43,197 nucleotides of DNA from an uncultured Paracoccaceae bacterium (GTDB taxonomy: Bacteria; Pseudomonadota; Alphaproteobacteria; Rhodobacterales; Rhodobacteraceae): positions 1 through 43,197 of the forward strand of contig CALLAF010000008.1 in assembly GCA_938002605.1 (NCBI GenBank), given 5' to 3'. Below the pieces are notes generated by a model. It ran no database searches. It saw nothing but the letters and a program-made list of their open reading frames with translations, and was not told the DNA's origin. Of this stretch, positions 7,785 through 16,819 are shown piece after piece. Position numbers and translations under genes: made by a program. Positions within the stretch are counted from its first letter, which is position 1. Each line of letters starts with the position of its first letter.

Positions 7785-9203
7785 ATGTATAACGAGATGT
7801 TTCGCGGATCGGGGCTGCGTGACGAATACGCGGTGATAGATGCGTGGTTAAAAAAACACGGGCCAACGGCGTTGCTTGACCGCCAAGCCGAAGCCGAAGA
7901 GCTTTTTCGCCGCATCGGCATTACCTTTGCAGTCTATACAGAAGGCACCGATCCTGACCGATTGATCCCATTTGATATGGTGCCGCGTGTTTTTAACGAA
8001 AAAGAATGGTCAATTGTCGAAAGCGGATCAATCCAACGCGCGAAAGCGCTGAACTGTTTTATTGCGGATGTATACGGTGACAGAAACATTGTCCGCGAAG
8101 GCATCATCCCCGAGGCGATGATCCTGAATAACCCCGCCTATCTTAGCCAGATGAATGGCTATCGCCCGCCGAATGATATTTGGTCGCATATCATTGGTGT
8201 TGATATTGTCCGTACCGAAGAAGACACATTTTATGTGCTCGAAGATAATTGCCGCACTCCTTCCGGTGTTTCTTATGTCCTGCAAAACCGCGAAGTCATG
8301 CATCGCATGTTCCCTGATCTGTTCGAGGGCGGGCGCGTGCGCCCCGTGGATGGCTATGGCGAACTTTTGGCAGCCGCGATGCAAGATTGCGCCCCCCCCA
8401 ATTGCCCCGGCAAACCCACGCTCGCGCTTTTGACACCCGGCCAATATAATTCGGCTTACTACGAACACTACTTTCTTGCCGATCTGATGGGGATTGAATT
8501 GGTGGAAGGGTCCGATTTATTCGTTGAAGATGATGTCGTCTATATGCGCACAACAAACGGCCCCGAACGTGTGGATGTGCTTTACCGCCGCATAGACGAC
8601 GATTTTATGGACCCAGAAGTGTTTTTCGAAGGCAGCACATTAGGCGTGCCAGGGATCATTCGTGCAATGAAGGCGGGCAATATCACCATGGTGAACGCCC
8701 CCGGTACTGGCATTGCAGATGATAAATCTGTCTATACCTATGTCCCTGATATGATACGGTTCTATCTGAACGAAGAGCCAATCATCGAAAACGTCCCGAC
8801 CTATTGTTGCGAGCGTCCGGACGAGCTGACCTATGTGCTGGAAAACCTACCAGAGCTTGTCGTGAAAGAAGTGCACGGTTCGGGCGGCTACGGGATGCTT
8901 GTTGGCCCTACGGCCACACAGGAAGAGATCGAAGAATTTCGTGCAAAACTGATCGCGAACCCAACTAACTACATCGCGCAACCAACGCTGGCGCTCTCTA
9001 CGTCGCCCATATTGACCCCAGACGGCATGTCGCCGCGCCATGTCGATCTGCGGCCATTTGTTATTTCAGGCAAGCGAACCGCGCTTATACCAAGCGGGCT
9101 GACCCGCGTCGCCCTGCAAGAGGGATCGCTGGTGGTGAATTCAAGCCAAGGCGGCGGCGTTAAGGATACTTGGGTTTTATCAGATCGGACATCACATGCT
9201 TAG
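7785..9203 (+). CDS. circularly permuted type 2 ATP-grasp protein (DUF404/DUF407)
   Basis: About 472 residues. Family text includes RVFNEKEWSIVESGSIQRAKALN, FIADVYGDRNIVREG, VLEDNCRTPSGVSYVLQNRE and DVLYRRIDDDFMDPE. The C-terminal part has VVKEVHGSGGYGMLVG and IAQPTLALSTSP. The acidic and basic residues of an ATP-grasp site are present in permuted order. The family is predicted to form amide bonds on a small molecule or peptide using ATP. I prefer the ATG at 7785, which has AGGAAG upstream; an ATG at 7758, preceded by AAAGG, is the alternative. The alpha-E gene overlaps its stop by 8 bases, so the two are translationally coupled. Confidence 0.88.
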   Translation: MYNEMFRGSGLRDEYAVIDAWLKKHGPTALLDRQAEAEELFRRIGITFAVYTEGTDPDRLIPFDMVPRVFNEKEWSIVESGSIQRAKALNCFIADVYGDRNIVREGIIPEAMILNNPAYLSQMNGYRPPNDIWSHIIGVDIVRTEEDTFYVLEDNCRTPSGVSYVLQNREVMHRMFPDLFEGGRVRPVDGYGELLAAAMQDCAPPNCPGKPTLALLTPGQYNSAYYEHYFLADLMGIELVEGSDLFVEDDVVYMRTTNGPERVDVLYRRIDDDFMDPEVFFEGSTLGVPGIIRAMKAGNITMVNAPGTGIADDKSVYTYVPDMIRFYLNEEPIIENVPTYCCERPDELTYVLENLPELVVKEVHGSGGYGMLVGPTATQEEIEEFRAKLIANPTNYIAQPTLALSTSPILTPDGMSPRHVDLRPFVISGKRTALIPSGLTRVALQEGSLVVNSSQGGGVKDTWVLSDRTSHA

Positions 9204-10167
9204 TCGGACCGCAGAAGGCCTTTTTTGGATGTCGCGCTATGTAGAGCGCATGGATAACACTGCGCGCCTACTGGATGCAGGGCGCAGGCTGGATGCATTG
9301 CCCCGCCAAGATGGTGCGGGATCAAGCGAATGGACATCAATTGTAATTGCATCTGGCTGCTCTGAAAGTTTTCCAGACGGACCAGATAGCGCGACATCGA
9401 CAACCGTACGCGAACATCTTGTACGCGATGAAACCAACCCATCATCAATTGTTTCGTGCATCCTTGCGGCCCGACACAATGCAAAGGCCGTGCGCCCATC
9501 ACTGACTTCGGAAGTGTGGGAAGCCATCAACCAAACGCAATCAGATTTGAAACAGCACCTAAATAACGAATTTGACCGCAAAAACCTCAATGCGTTTTTG
9601 GATTGGGTCCAAGGGCGTGCCTCGCTGATTGTTGGCGCAATTCTTGGTACGATGCTGCGGGATGATCGCTACGGTTTTGTGCAGATTGGCAAATGGTTTG
9701 AAAGGGCGGATGCGACAGCCCGCCTGCTAGATGTCAAATACCACGTTTTGTTGCCAAAAGTTTCCGATGTGGGTGGTGGTTTCGACTATTTACAATGGTT
9801 GCAAATATTGCGCGCCGCAAACTCGGCCACTGCATTCCGTCATGTCTACGGGCGCAGTCCGGATGCCGAAGGTGTTGTTGACCTTTTGGTCCTGAACGCG
9901 CACAGCCCACGATCGTTGCGAACCGCGCTCGATCAATTGGACATTGAAATGAATGCGCTGACGAAAGGGAATGCTGGGTTGCAACAGGCGCTACTTGGCC
10001 AAATAAAGTCACAAAATCAAGTGCTTGCGCAGCTTTCGCTTGAGGATATATTCGCCCGCGGATTGCACGAATGGCTTACTGATTTTATACGTGAAACCAA
10101 CAACCTGGCGGGTATGACCGCAGAGGCGTTTGGATTTGGCGCGCCTCCTGTCGCGGAAGCTTCATAG
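9196..10167 (+). CDS. alpha-E domain protein (DUF403)
   Basis: A 323-residue mostly helical protein. It opens with the family hallmark MLSRTAEGLFWMSRYVERMDNTARLLDAGRR; later come FVQIGKWFERADATARLLDVKY and NAHSPRSLRTALDQLD. The ER-x-D-x-x-A-R-L-L repeat seen twice is characteristic of alpha-E proteins, which nearly always accompany permuted ATP-grasp enzymes and are thought to act with them. The start overlaps the ATP-grasp stop (ATGCTTAG). The next gene starts 100 bases later; in relatives I remember a separate transglutaminase gene at that place, but none is here. Confidence 0.88.
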   Translation: MLSRTAEGLFWMSRYVERMDNTARLLDAGRRLDALPRQDGAGSSEWTSIVIASGCSESFPDGPDSATSTTVREHLVRDETNPSSIVSCILAARHNAKAVRPSLTSEVWEAINQTQSDLKQHLNNEFDRKNLNAFLDWVQGRASLIVGAILGTMLRDDRYGFVQIGKWFERADATARLLDVKYHVLLPKVSDVGGGFDYLQWLQILRAANSATAFRHVYGRSPDAEGVVDLLVLNAHSPRSLRTALDQLDIEMNALTKGNAGLQQALLGQIKSQNQVLAQLSLEDIFARGLHEWLTDFIRETNNLAGMTAEAFGFGAPPVAEAS

Positions 10168-10267
10168 AAAATTTTCTATTTCGGCGCATGTTTGCGCTGA
10201 TCAACTTGCGACGCTTGCGCAGATGCCTCATAGAGCGGCTCTGAAAGTTTCGCTATTGGAGCACATG

Positions 10268-11035
10268 ATGACCTATTGCGTCGCAATAAAACTTGATGCC
10301 GGGATGGTTTTCCTGTCGGACACGCGTACAAACGCGGGTCTGGACAATATTGCCAAGTTCAAAAAGATGTTCACTTGGGAAATCCCAGGTGACCGTTGCA
10401 TCACGCTGATGACTGCTGGCAATCTAGCAATCACACAGGCGGTGATCTCTTTGTTGCAAGAAAATATCGACCATCCTGAAAACGGATTGGAAACTATTCT
10501 TTCAGCGCCTTCAATGTTTCGGATCGCCGAACTGGTTGGCGATGCGATGCAGGTTGTGCAAACCCGCTATGGTCCGGGCATGACACAAACCGGCGAAAGC
10601 ACCATGAGCTCGATCCTAGTGGGCGGCCAACGCGCTGGCGGTGCCCCGCGTCTTTTCCATGTCTATACGGCCGGAAATTTCATCGAAGCGACACCGGAAA
10701 CTCCCTATTTCCAAATTGGTGAGCATAAATACGGCAAACCTATTTTGGACCGAATTATCACACCGGAAACACCGCTTGATGTCAGCGTCACTGCTGCCTT
10801 GTTGTCGATGGATTCGACATTGCGGTCGAACCTGTCGGTTGGCATGCCTTTGGATCTTTCAGTAATAGAGACCGATAAACTGCAATTTTCGCAAAATCGC
10901 CGCATTGAAGAGAATGACCCAGAGTTTCAGCGTCTCTCTACCGGCTGGTCCACTGCGCTGCGCAACGCGTTTGACGAAATGCTGCATTTGAACTGTGATA
11001 CCGACCAAAACCAACACAGTATTGGGTCATCGTAA
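10268..11035 (+). CDS. Anbu-type proteasome-like peptidase
   Basis: About 255 residues. With the ATG at 10268 the protein begins M-T-Y-C, so removal of Met exposes Thr1, the expected nucleophile of an Ntn-hydrolase. Asp17 lies in FLSDTRTNAG, and lysines at 31-32 (KFKKM) match the active-site Lys region near 33. The text MTYCVAIKLDAG is typical of Anbu, the ancestral beta-subunit-like peptidase found in some proteobacteria without a true proteasome. A GGAG site precedes the ATGATG pair at 10265/10268. Open sequence further upstream is out of the alpha-E frame and is not needed. Neighbours (ATP-grasp, alpha-E, transglutaminase) are the known Anbu partners; the substrate is unknown. Confidence 0.88.
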   Translation: MTYCVAIKLDAGMVFLSDTRTNAGLDNIAKFKKMFTWEIPGDRCITLMTAGNLAITQAVISLLQENIDHPENGLETILSAPSMFRIAELVGDAMQVVQTRYGPGMTQTGESTMSSILVGGQRAGGAPRLFHVYTAGNFIEATPETPYFQIGEHKYGKPILDRIITPETPLDVSVTAALLSMDSTLRSNLSVGMPLDLSVIETDKLQFSQNRRIEENDPEFQRLSTGWSTALRNAFDEMLHLNCDTDQNQHSIGSS

Positions 11036-11254
11036 GCCCCCCTTAAGCCATCTTTGGATTAAACCGGCCACCTACCAACACGACTTCACGATCTGATAAC
11101 CCGTGTTGTGCTGGCACCTGAAGGGCTTTGGACTGGCCTATTTTAGGCCCCAGTAAATTGACCCCAAAGGCCTTAAATCTTTTGCTTCACATCGCTTCTC
11201 GCTTCACGCAATCCTTTGGATACGCGCGAAATAAATCAAACGAGGAACGATTAG

Positions 11255-12223
11255 ATGAAAATGGGATTTGTGGGACTAGGCAATGTTGGCGGAAAGCTTG
11301 CCGGAAGCCTGTTGCGGAATGGGTTTGATCTCACGGTTCTTGATCTGAATCCTGATCTTGTTGCTGGTTTTGTCGAAAAAGGCGCAAAAGCCGCGCAAAG
11401 CCCAGCGGAGCTCATGCGCGACTGTGATGCGGTGATCACCTGTTTGCCGTCACCTGCGGCCTGCGCCACGGTCGTCGAAGCGATGTTGCCCGAAGTAGAT
11501 GACACGAAAATCTGGATGGAAATGTCCACAACCGAAGTGTCTGAAGTCAAACGCTTGGCGGAATTGGTTGCACAAAAAGGCGGGTCAGCGATTGAATGCC
11601 CCGTATCTGGCGGGTGCCACCGCGCCGATACCGGCAATATCTCTATATTTGCAGGCTGTGACCGTCCCACGTTTGAACGGATGCTGCCTATTCTAACGAC
11701 GCTCGGACGCCGGGTTTTGCACACCGGCGAAATCGGGACGGCATCAACGCTCAAGGTTATGACCAACTACCTTGCGACGGCGAATTTGCTGACCTGCTGT
11801 GAGGCGCTGATCACGATGAAAGCCGCTGGCATCGACCTAAACACCACCTATGAGGCGATGAAGATTAGCTCTGGCACATCATTTGTGCATGAAACTGAAA
11901 GCCAAGTGATTTTGAACGGATCACGCGATATTTCGTTCACAATGGACTTGGTGAAAAAGGATATCGGCTTGTTTCAAAAGCTGGCCGAAGACGCCGATAT
12001 CCCTTTAGAAATCAGCCCTTTGATGGTGCAAATTTTCGACGATGGGATCGCGAAATACGGAGACCGCGAACTGTCTCCAAATATTATTCGCCGGCTCGAA
12101 GACGCGACGGGTTTGGAAGTGACTGCACCGGGATTCCCGCTGGAGCTAACGGATGATGAACCAGAAGAGCAAGGCTACGAAGTTATCCCAACAGGGTTAA
12201 GCAAACCGGTTTTGGCGGAGTAA
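11255..12223 (+). CDS. 3-hydroxyisobutyrate dehydrogenase-family oxidoreductase
   Basis: A 322-residue NAD(P)-dependent beta-hydroxyacid dehydrogenase. The Rossmann motif GLGNVG is at residues 7-12. The substrate-binding segment is CPVSGGCHRADTGNISIFAG, and the catalytic Lys167 sits in TLKVMTNYLATANLL. GAGGAA lies upstream of the ATG. The acidic C-terminal extension of about 30 residues (LELTDDEPEEQ...) goes beyond the usual end. Substrates in this family include 3-hydroxyisobutyrate, tartronate semialdehyde and L-threonate; the sequence does not decide between them. It is followed after 4 bases by a class II aldolase, a pairing common in sugar-acid pathways, and then by a dioxygenase, so the three probably act together. 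Confidence 0.85.
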   Translation: MKMGFVGLGNVGGKLAGSLLRNGFDLTVLDLNPDLVAGFVEKGAKAAQSPAELMRDCDAVITCLPSPAACATVVEAMLPEVDDTKIWMEMSTTEVSEVKRLAELVAQKGGSAIECPVSGGCHRADTGNISIFAGCDRPTFERMLPILTTLGRRVLHTGEIGTASTLKVMTNYLATANLLTCCEALITMKAAGIDLNTTYEAMKISSGTSFVHETESQVILNGSRDISFTMDLVKKDIGLFQKLAEDADIPLEISPLMVQIFDDGIAKYGDRELSPNIIRRLEDATGLEVTAPGFPLELTDDEPEEQGYEVIPTGLSKPVLAE

Positions 12224-12227
12224 TCAG

Positions 12228-12971
12228 ATGACGCAACAAAACATGGATCACTGGAATGAACGCGCGGACCTTGCCGCGACATTCCGCTGGGCCGCCCGGC
12301 TAAATATGCACGAAGGCGTTGCCAATCACTTTAGCCTTGCGGTGAATGATCATGGCACCCAGTTCTTGATTAACCCGAACCAAGCACATTTTGCGCGCAT
12401 CAAAGCATCTGACCTGCTTTTGCTAGATGCCAATGACCCCAATGTGCTGGACCAACCCAACGCCCCCGACCCAACCGCATGGGGCCTGCACGGATCTTTA
12501 CACCGTTTATGCCCCCATGCGCGCTGCGTCATGCACACCCATTCAATCTGGTCGACAGTCTTGGCCTGTTTGGCAGACAGCACCCTGCCCCCAATCGATC
12601 AAAACACAGCGACGTTTTATAACCGCTATGTAGTTGACCAAGAATTTGGTGGCTTGGCTTTCGAATCCGAAGGCATCCGCTGCGCTGGCATGCTGTCTGA
12701 TCCCGCGAAAAAAGTCATGATTATGGGCAATCATGGTGTCTTGGTTATTGGCAGCGACGTCGCTGACACATTCAACCGCCTTTATTACTTTGAACGTGCG
12801 GCAGAAACCTATGTGCGTGCTTTGCAAACCGGCCAAAAGCTACGTGTTCTTTCCGATGAAGTCGCGGAAAAAACAGCAAAAGAATTAGATGACTATCCCG
12901 GCCAGGCAGAGGCCCATCTGGCCGAAATCCGCGCCATCCTTGATGATGAAAAAAACACCTACGCTAACTAA
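12228..12971 (+). CDS. class II aldolase/adducin family protein
   Basis: A 247-residue protein. Zinc ligands are seen as His103 and His105 in VMHTHSIWSTV and His169 in MIMGNHGVLV. The N-terminal region LNMHEGVANHFSLAV matches the family nucleotide/phosphate-loop position. The acid usually found before the first His pair in fuculose-phosphate aldolases is not obvious (AWGLHGSLHRL), as in many adducin-like members that catalyse decarboxylation, or whose reaction is unknown. It lies 4 bases after the dehydrogenase and 30 bases before the dioxygenase, so it is almost certainly co-transcribed. Likely role: carbon-carbon cleavage or decarboxylation in the same pathway. Confidence 0.85.
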   Translation: MTQQNMDHWNERADLAATFRWAARLNMHEGVANHFSLAVNDHGTQFLINPNQAHFARIKASDLLLLDANDPNVLDQPNAPDPTAWGLHGSLHRLCPHARCVMHTHSIWSTVLACLADSTLPPIDQNTATFYNRYVVDQEFGGLAFESEGIRCAGMLSDPAKKVMIMGNHGVLVIGSDVADTFNRLYYFERAAETYVRALQTGQKLRVLSDEVAEKTAKELDDYPGQAEAHLAEIRAILDDEKNTYAN

Positions 12972-13001
12972 CACCAACCTCCATATCACGAGATCAAGAC
13001 C

Positions 13002-14111
13002 ATGATGAACACGCAGTTTGAATTGCAGGACAACGGGGTCATCGTACCGCTGTCTAGCGGCCCCAAATACTTTAACTATTACTGGCTCCGTGACGCGAGC
13101 AATTCCAGCATTGATCCACAAACCCGCGAACGTATCTTTGACGTATCTCAGCTTGCCAGCGCCCCCAAGGCGCAGGCCTTGTCGGTCAAAGATGATATGC
13201 TCGTGATCGATTGGGAAGACGAAAACTGCCCAAGCGAAGTCCCCCTTGCACTGCTTGAAAGCGTTGCGACAACTGGCCGGGCCGAAGACGTTGCGGCCAT
13301 CCCACGTAAGGTTTGGTATAGTGACCATTTGCCCAACATCCCTCGCATTCCGCAGGCAGAGGTGATCAACACAGCTGCCGGTCGCGCTAAGTTGACCCGC
13401 GCACTGATCGAGGACGGCATCGCCATCGTTTCTGACATGGAACCCACAGAAGAATCCCTACCCAACCTGGTCAATGCAATCGGCCCGGTGACCCCATCGG
13501 GCGAAGGGTTGTTCTTTAACGTACGCGTCGAAATTGAACCGACAAACCTTGCCTTTACGGCGGGCCCGCTTGAAATGCATACCGACCTGCCCGGCGAAGA
13601 AGCCGCCCCAAGTGTACAGTTCTTGCATTGCCTTGAGAATACCGTCGACGGTGGGCTTTCTCTGTTCTTGGACGGTGTTGCCGTGGCCATGGCGCTGAAA
13701 GAAGAAGACCCAGACGCCTTTGATATGCTTGCTGCGCATAAGATCCCGTTTTTTTATCGGCACGACAAGATTGATTACCGGTCACACCAGCGCGTGATCG
13801 AAACAGATCAGGACGGCAATGTGACCGGAGTGACTATTTCCCAGCATCTTCAGGATAATATGGACCTGCCCCAAGACTTGCTTGATAGCTATTACCCGGC
13901 CTTCATCAAGTTCATCCGCATGATGCAACAAGACCGCTTTTTGCTGAAATTCAAATCCGAAGCAGGCAACTGCGTGGTGTTTGATAACCACCGGATCGTC
14001 CACGGCCGCGAAGGCTATGTTGCCGACAGTGGTAGCCGCCACTTGCGCGGGTGTTACACCGACCGCGCCGCAATGCGCAGCACTTACCGGATAGCATCAA
14101 AATCTTTATAA
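13002..14111 (+). CDS. gamma-butyrobetaine hydroxylase-like Fe(II)/2-oxoglutarate dioxygenase
   Basis: A 369-residue member of the TauD/TfdA fold with an N-terminal DUF971-like domain (YYWLRDASNSSIDPQTRERIFDV, about residues 26-48). Iron ligands are His193 and Asp195 in MHTDLPG and His334 in RIVHGREGY; Arg345 or Arg349 probably binds 2-oxoglutarate. Related enzymes hydroxylate gamma-butyrobetaine or trimethyllysine. The N-terminal domain normally carries a Cys cluster just after WLRD that binds zinc; here that place reads ASNSSID, with no Cys. The first two codons are both ATG (13002 and 13005). The gene ends at a strong hairpin facing the aldehyde dehydrogenase gene. The substrate is inferred only. 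Confidence 0.85.
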   Translation: MMNTQFELQDNGVIVPLSSGPKYFNYYWLRDASNSSIDPQTRERIFDVSQLASAPKAQALSVKDDMLVIDWEDENCPSEVPLALLESVATTGRAEDVAAIPRKVWYSDHLPNIPRIPQAEVINTAAGRAKLTRALIEDGIAIVSDMEPTEESLPNLVNAIGPVTPSGEGLFFNVRVEIEPTNLAFTAGPLEMHTDLPGEEAAPSVQFLHCLENTVDGGLSLFLDGVAVAMALKEEDPDAFDMLAAHKIPFFYRHDKIDYRSHQRVIETDQDGNVTGVTISQHLQDNMDLPQDLLDSYYPAFIKFIRMMQQDRFLLKFKSEAGNCVVFDNHRIVHGREGYVADSGSRHLRGCYTDRAAMRSTYRIASKSL

Positions 14112-14115
14112 AAAA

Positions 14116-14141
14116 CGGCGCGGGGATCAAACCCCGCGCCG
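14116..14141. terminator. terminator between convergent catabolic operons
   Basis: CGGCGCGGGG-ATCAAA-CCCCGCGCCG is a perfect 10-bp stem with a 6-base loop, located 5 bases after the dioxygenase stop. On the minus strand it is followed by TTTTTTATA, a proper intrinsic terminator for the aldehyde dehydrogenase operon. On the plus strand the downstream T content is modest, so it may serve both directions with unequal strength. Confidence 0.85.
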
Positions 14142-14166
14142 CATCTTGTTGAATTTATTTATCTAT

Positions 14167-15597
14167 TTACGCCACGAATGGTGGGCGCACTTTCACTTCA
14201 AGATAGTCTTCAAGCCCTAGTATCCCGCCTTCGCGGCCATTCCCAGACTGTCTATAACCACCAAACGGCGATCCGTAATCTGGTCCGCGCCCGTTGATCT
14301 GGATCGTTCCCGCACGCAGTTGACGCACGACACGCGCGGCCCGCTCTGGGTCACTTGTCTGTACATATGCAGCCAGCCCATATTCCGTGTCATTGGCCAT
14401 GCGGATCGCATCTTGTTCCGTGTCAAATGGCGTGATCACCAAAACCGGGCCAAAGATTTCTTCGCGTGAAATCCGCATTTCGTGATCCACATCACAGAAA
14501 ATCGTTGGCTTCACAAACCAGCCCTTTTCGATCCCGTCAGGACGCCCAAGACCGCCCACCAAAACCCGTGCGCCTTCATCAATCCCTATTTGGATCATGG
14601 CCTGAACCCGATCATATTGGATTTTATCGAACAAAGGCCCGATGTGATCGCCTTCTTGCGTTGGGTCGCCAACTTTTTGTGCCAGTGCTACAGATTTTGC
14701 GATCTCAATCACCTCATCATAGCAGCTGCGTTCCACCAAAAGCCGTGTGGGCGCGTTGCATGATTGGCCCGTGTTGTAAAAACAGCCTTCGACACTTTCT
14801 TTGATGCGCTTGTCTAAATCAGCATCGGCGAAGACAAGGTTGGGTGACTTGCCGCCCAATTCAAGCGTCACGCGTTTGACAGTGTCAGCTGCGTCTTTAG
14901 ATACCGCTGTGCCAGCGCGGGTGGACCCGGTAAAGGACATCATCGCAATATCAGGATGGCGCGACATTGCAGACCCAACAGATAGCCCATCACCCTGCAC
15001 AAGGTTGAAAACACCAGCAGGATAACCGGCAGCATCAACGATTTCAGCATAGATTTGCGCAGACCACGGCGTGTGCTCTGAAGGTTTTAGCACGCAAGTC
15101 GCCCCAGTTGCCAAAGCAGGCACCACCTTAAGTGCAATTTGGTTGATAGGCCAGTTCCACGGTGTGATCAGACCGCAAACACCAATCGGTTCATGGCTGA
15201 TGATATCACCGTTGTACAAGATTTCTTCTTCGTCCAAGGTTTCAAGCGCTGTGATAAAATGATCCAAGTGACCCAAGCCTGCGTCGGCTTGCACACCCAA
15301 AGACATCGTCGCAGGCGCCCCCATTTCTGCGGTCATCGCCTTTGCCAGATCGTCCAACCGCGCCTCTGTCGCGACGCGCAGCTTTTTTAGCAGCGCGAGG
15401 CGTTCTTCTTTGCTAGTCATTGAAAATGTTTCGAATGCGCGTTTGGCTGCCGCCACCGCGCGATCGACATCTTCGCTATTGCCCATTGATACCGTCCCGA
15501 TTTGGGCTTCGGTCGCGGGGTTCATGATGGGCATTGTCGCGTCAGACGCCGGGTCCACCCATGCGCCATCAATATAGAATTTATTCAGTGTCAGCAT
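14167..15597 (-). CDS. NAD(P)-dependent aldehyde dehydrogenase
   Basis: About 476 residues, full length for the family. Active-site residues are visible: Asn148 in LITPWNWPIN, Glu246 in VTLELGGKSPN and Cys280 in NTGQSCNAPTR. The coenzyme loop SFTGSTRAGT and the C-terminal GGYRQSGNGREGG are also present. I chose the ATG at 15597 because AGGAG lies about 6 bases upstream; the longer reading to 15684 would overlap the enolase-superfamily gene. Only 10 bases separate it from that gene, so it is the last gene of the GMC - enolase-type - ALDH operon. Probably it oxidises the aldehyde made by the GMC enzyme or released by the aldolase. Confidence 0.9.
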   Translation of the reverse strand: MLTLNKFYIDGAWVDPASDATMPIMNPATEAQIGTVSMGNSEDVDRAVAAAKRAFETFSMTSKEERLALLKKLRVATEARLDDLAKAMTAEMGAPATMSLGVQADAGLGHLDHFITALETLDEEEILYNGDIISHEPIGVCGLITPWNWPINQIALKVVPALATGATCVLKPSEHTPWSAQIYAEIVDAAGYPAGVFNLVQGDGLSVGSAMSRHPDIAMMSFTGSTRAGTAVSKDAADTVKRVTLELGGKSPNLVFADADLDKRIKESVEGCFYNTGQSCNAPTRLLVERSCYDEVIEIAKSVALAQKVGDPTQEGDHIGPLFDKIQYDRVQAMIQIGIDEGARVLVGGLGRPDGIEKGWFVKPTIFCDVDHEMRISREEIFGPVLVITPFDTEQDAIRMANDTEYGLAAYVQTSDPERAARVVRQLRAGTIQINGRGPDYGSPFGGYRQSGNGREGGILGLEDYLEVKVRPPFVA

Positions 15598-15607
15598 GTT
15601 GCGTCTC

Positions 15608-16819
15608 CTAGTGGGTAATCGGTTGTTGTGCCATTTCGAGGTGAAGCGCATCGCCCGTATAGGGCATATTCGCGATTGCCTCATCGTTGAGTTCCAACCC
15701 TAAACCTGGGGTCGTTGGGGGAATAATGTAACCATTGTCCCACATAATTTCGCCTTTCACAGCAGACATATAGGGCCCGTCGAATGTGCCAATGCTTTCC
15801 AAGATCAAAAAGTTTGGGCTGCATGTCGCGATTTGGATATTCGCGGCGGCAACAATGGGACCACAGTACAGATGTGGCGCAATTTGCACCGACCGTGTTT
15901 CTGCCATCCCAGCGATTTTGTTGGCCTCAAGTAAACCACCAACGCGGCCCAGATTAATCTGCAAAATGGATGCCGCGCTGGTTTCGATCATGCGGGCGAA
16001 TTCATGCTTGGTGCACAGCCGTTCACCCGCCGCAACAGGAATAGAGGTAAACGCCGCGACCTGTGCCATATCGGCAGGATTTTCTGGGGGCAGCGGTTCT
16101 TCGAACCACAGCGGATCAAACGGTTCAATCGCGCGTGCCATACGTTTGGCGCCGGACACGGTAAATTGCCCATGTGTCCCAAAAAGCAGATCGGCCCGGT
16201 CACCAACCGCCGCGCGGATCGCGCGACAAAAACCGACGCTCAGTGTGATATCTTCGAGCCGAGGCTGCCGCCCATCATAGATCGAAAATGGACCTGCTGG
16301 ATCAAACTTCAGCGCAGTGAACCCCTGCCCGACCATATCGGCGGCGATCTGCGCCGCGATATCTGGATCATTGTAGGCATTTGGTGTTGATGGATCTGGA
16401 TAGACATCACCAGTTGGTGGGTAAATATATGAATAGCTGCGCAAACGATCATTCACGCGCCCGCCAAGCAGTTCGTAAACAGGTTTATCCGCGGCCTTGC
16501 CTACGATGTCCCAGCACGCCATTTCCAGACCACTAAAGACACCCATCACAGTAACATCGGGACGCTGCGTAAAACCGGCCCCGTAGGATTTGCGAAACAG
16601 TTTCTCAATATGATGCGGGTCGGCCCCTTCGAAATGACGCCCGAACATCTCAAGTGCCATCGCACAGCATAAATCCGGACCGAATGTCGCGTTGTAAATC
16701 TCTCCGACGCCAGTGATCCCGCAAGTCGTGGTCAGACGCACAAAGATAAAATAGCGCCCACCATGGCGCGGCGGTGGGTTTCCCACGACAAAGGTTTCCA
16801 GTTTTTCGAGCTTCATCAT
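15608..16819 (-). CDS. mandelate racemase/muconate lactonizing enzyme family protein
   Basis: A 403-residue enolase-superfamily protein, of the type that dehydrates or isomerises sugar acids or lactones. The N-terminal capping domain is followed by a barrel with LKFDPAGPF (Lys171, Asp173), LWFEEPLPPEN (Glu240/241), VAAGERL (Glu266) and QIAPHLYCGP (His316). Two usual positions look altered. The first metal-ligand strand reads LLFGTHGQF where D-x-N/H is normal, and the strand before the general base reads LQINLGRVGG where QPD is normal. The start codon pair ATGATG overlaps the GMC stop (ATGATGA), with AGAGGA upstream. It is close to sugar-acid dehydratases but I cannot assign the substrate. Confidence 0.82.
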   Translation of the reverse strand: MMKLEKLETFVVGNPPPRHGGRYFIFVRLTTTCGITGVGEIYNATFGPDLCCAMALEMFGRHFEGADPHHIEKLFRKSYGAGFTQRPDVTVMGVFSGLEMACWDIVGKAADKPVYELLGGRVNDRLRSYSYIYPPTGDVYPDPSTPNAYNDPDIAAQIAADMVGQGFTALKFDPAGPFSIYDGRQPRLEDITLSVGFCRAIRAAVGDRADLLFGTHGQFTVSGAKRMARAIEPFDPLWFEEPLPPENPADMAQVAAFTSIPVAAGERLCTKHEFARMIETSAASILQINLGRVGGLLEANKIAGMAETRSVQIAPHLYCGPIVAAANIQIATCSPNFLILESIGTFDGPYMSAVKGEIMWDNGYIIPPTTPGLGLELNDEAIANMPYTGDALHLEMAQQPITH

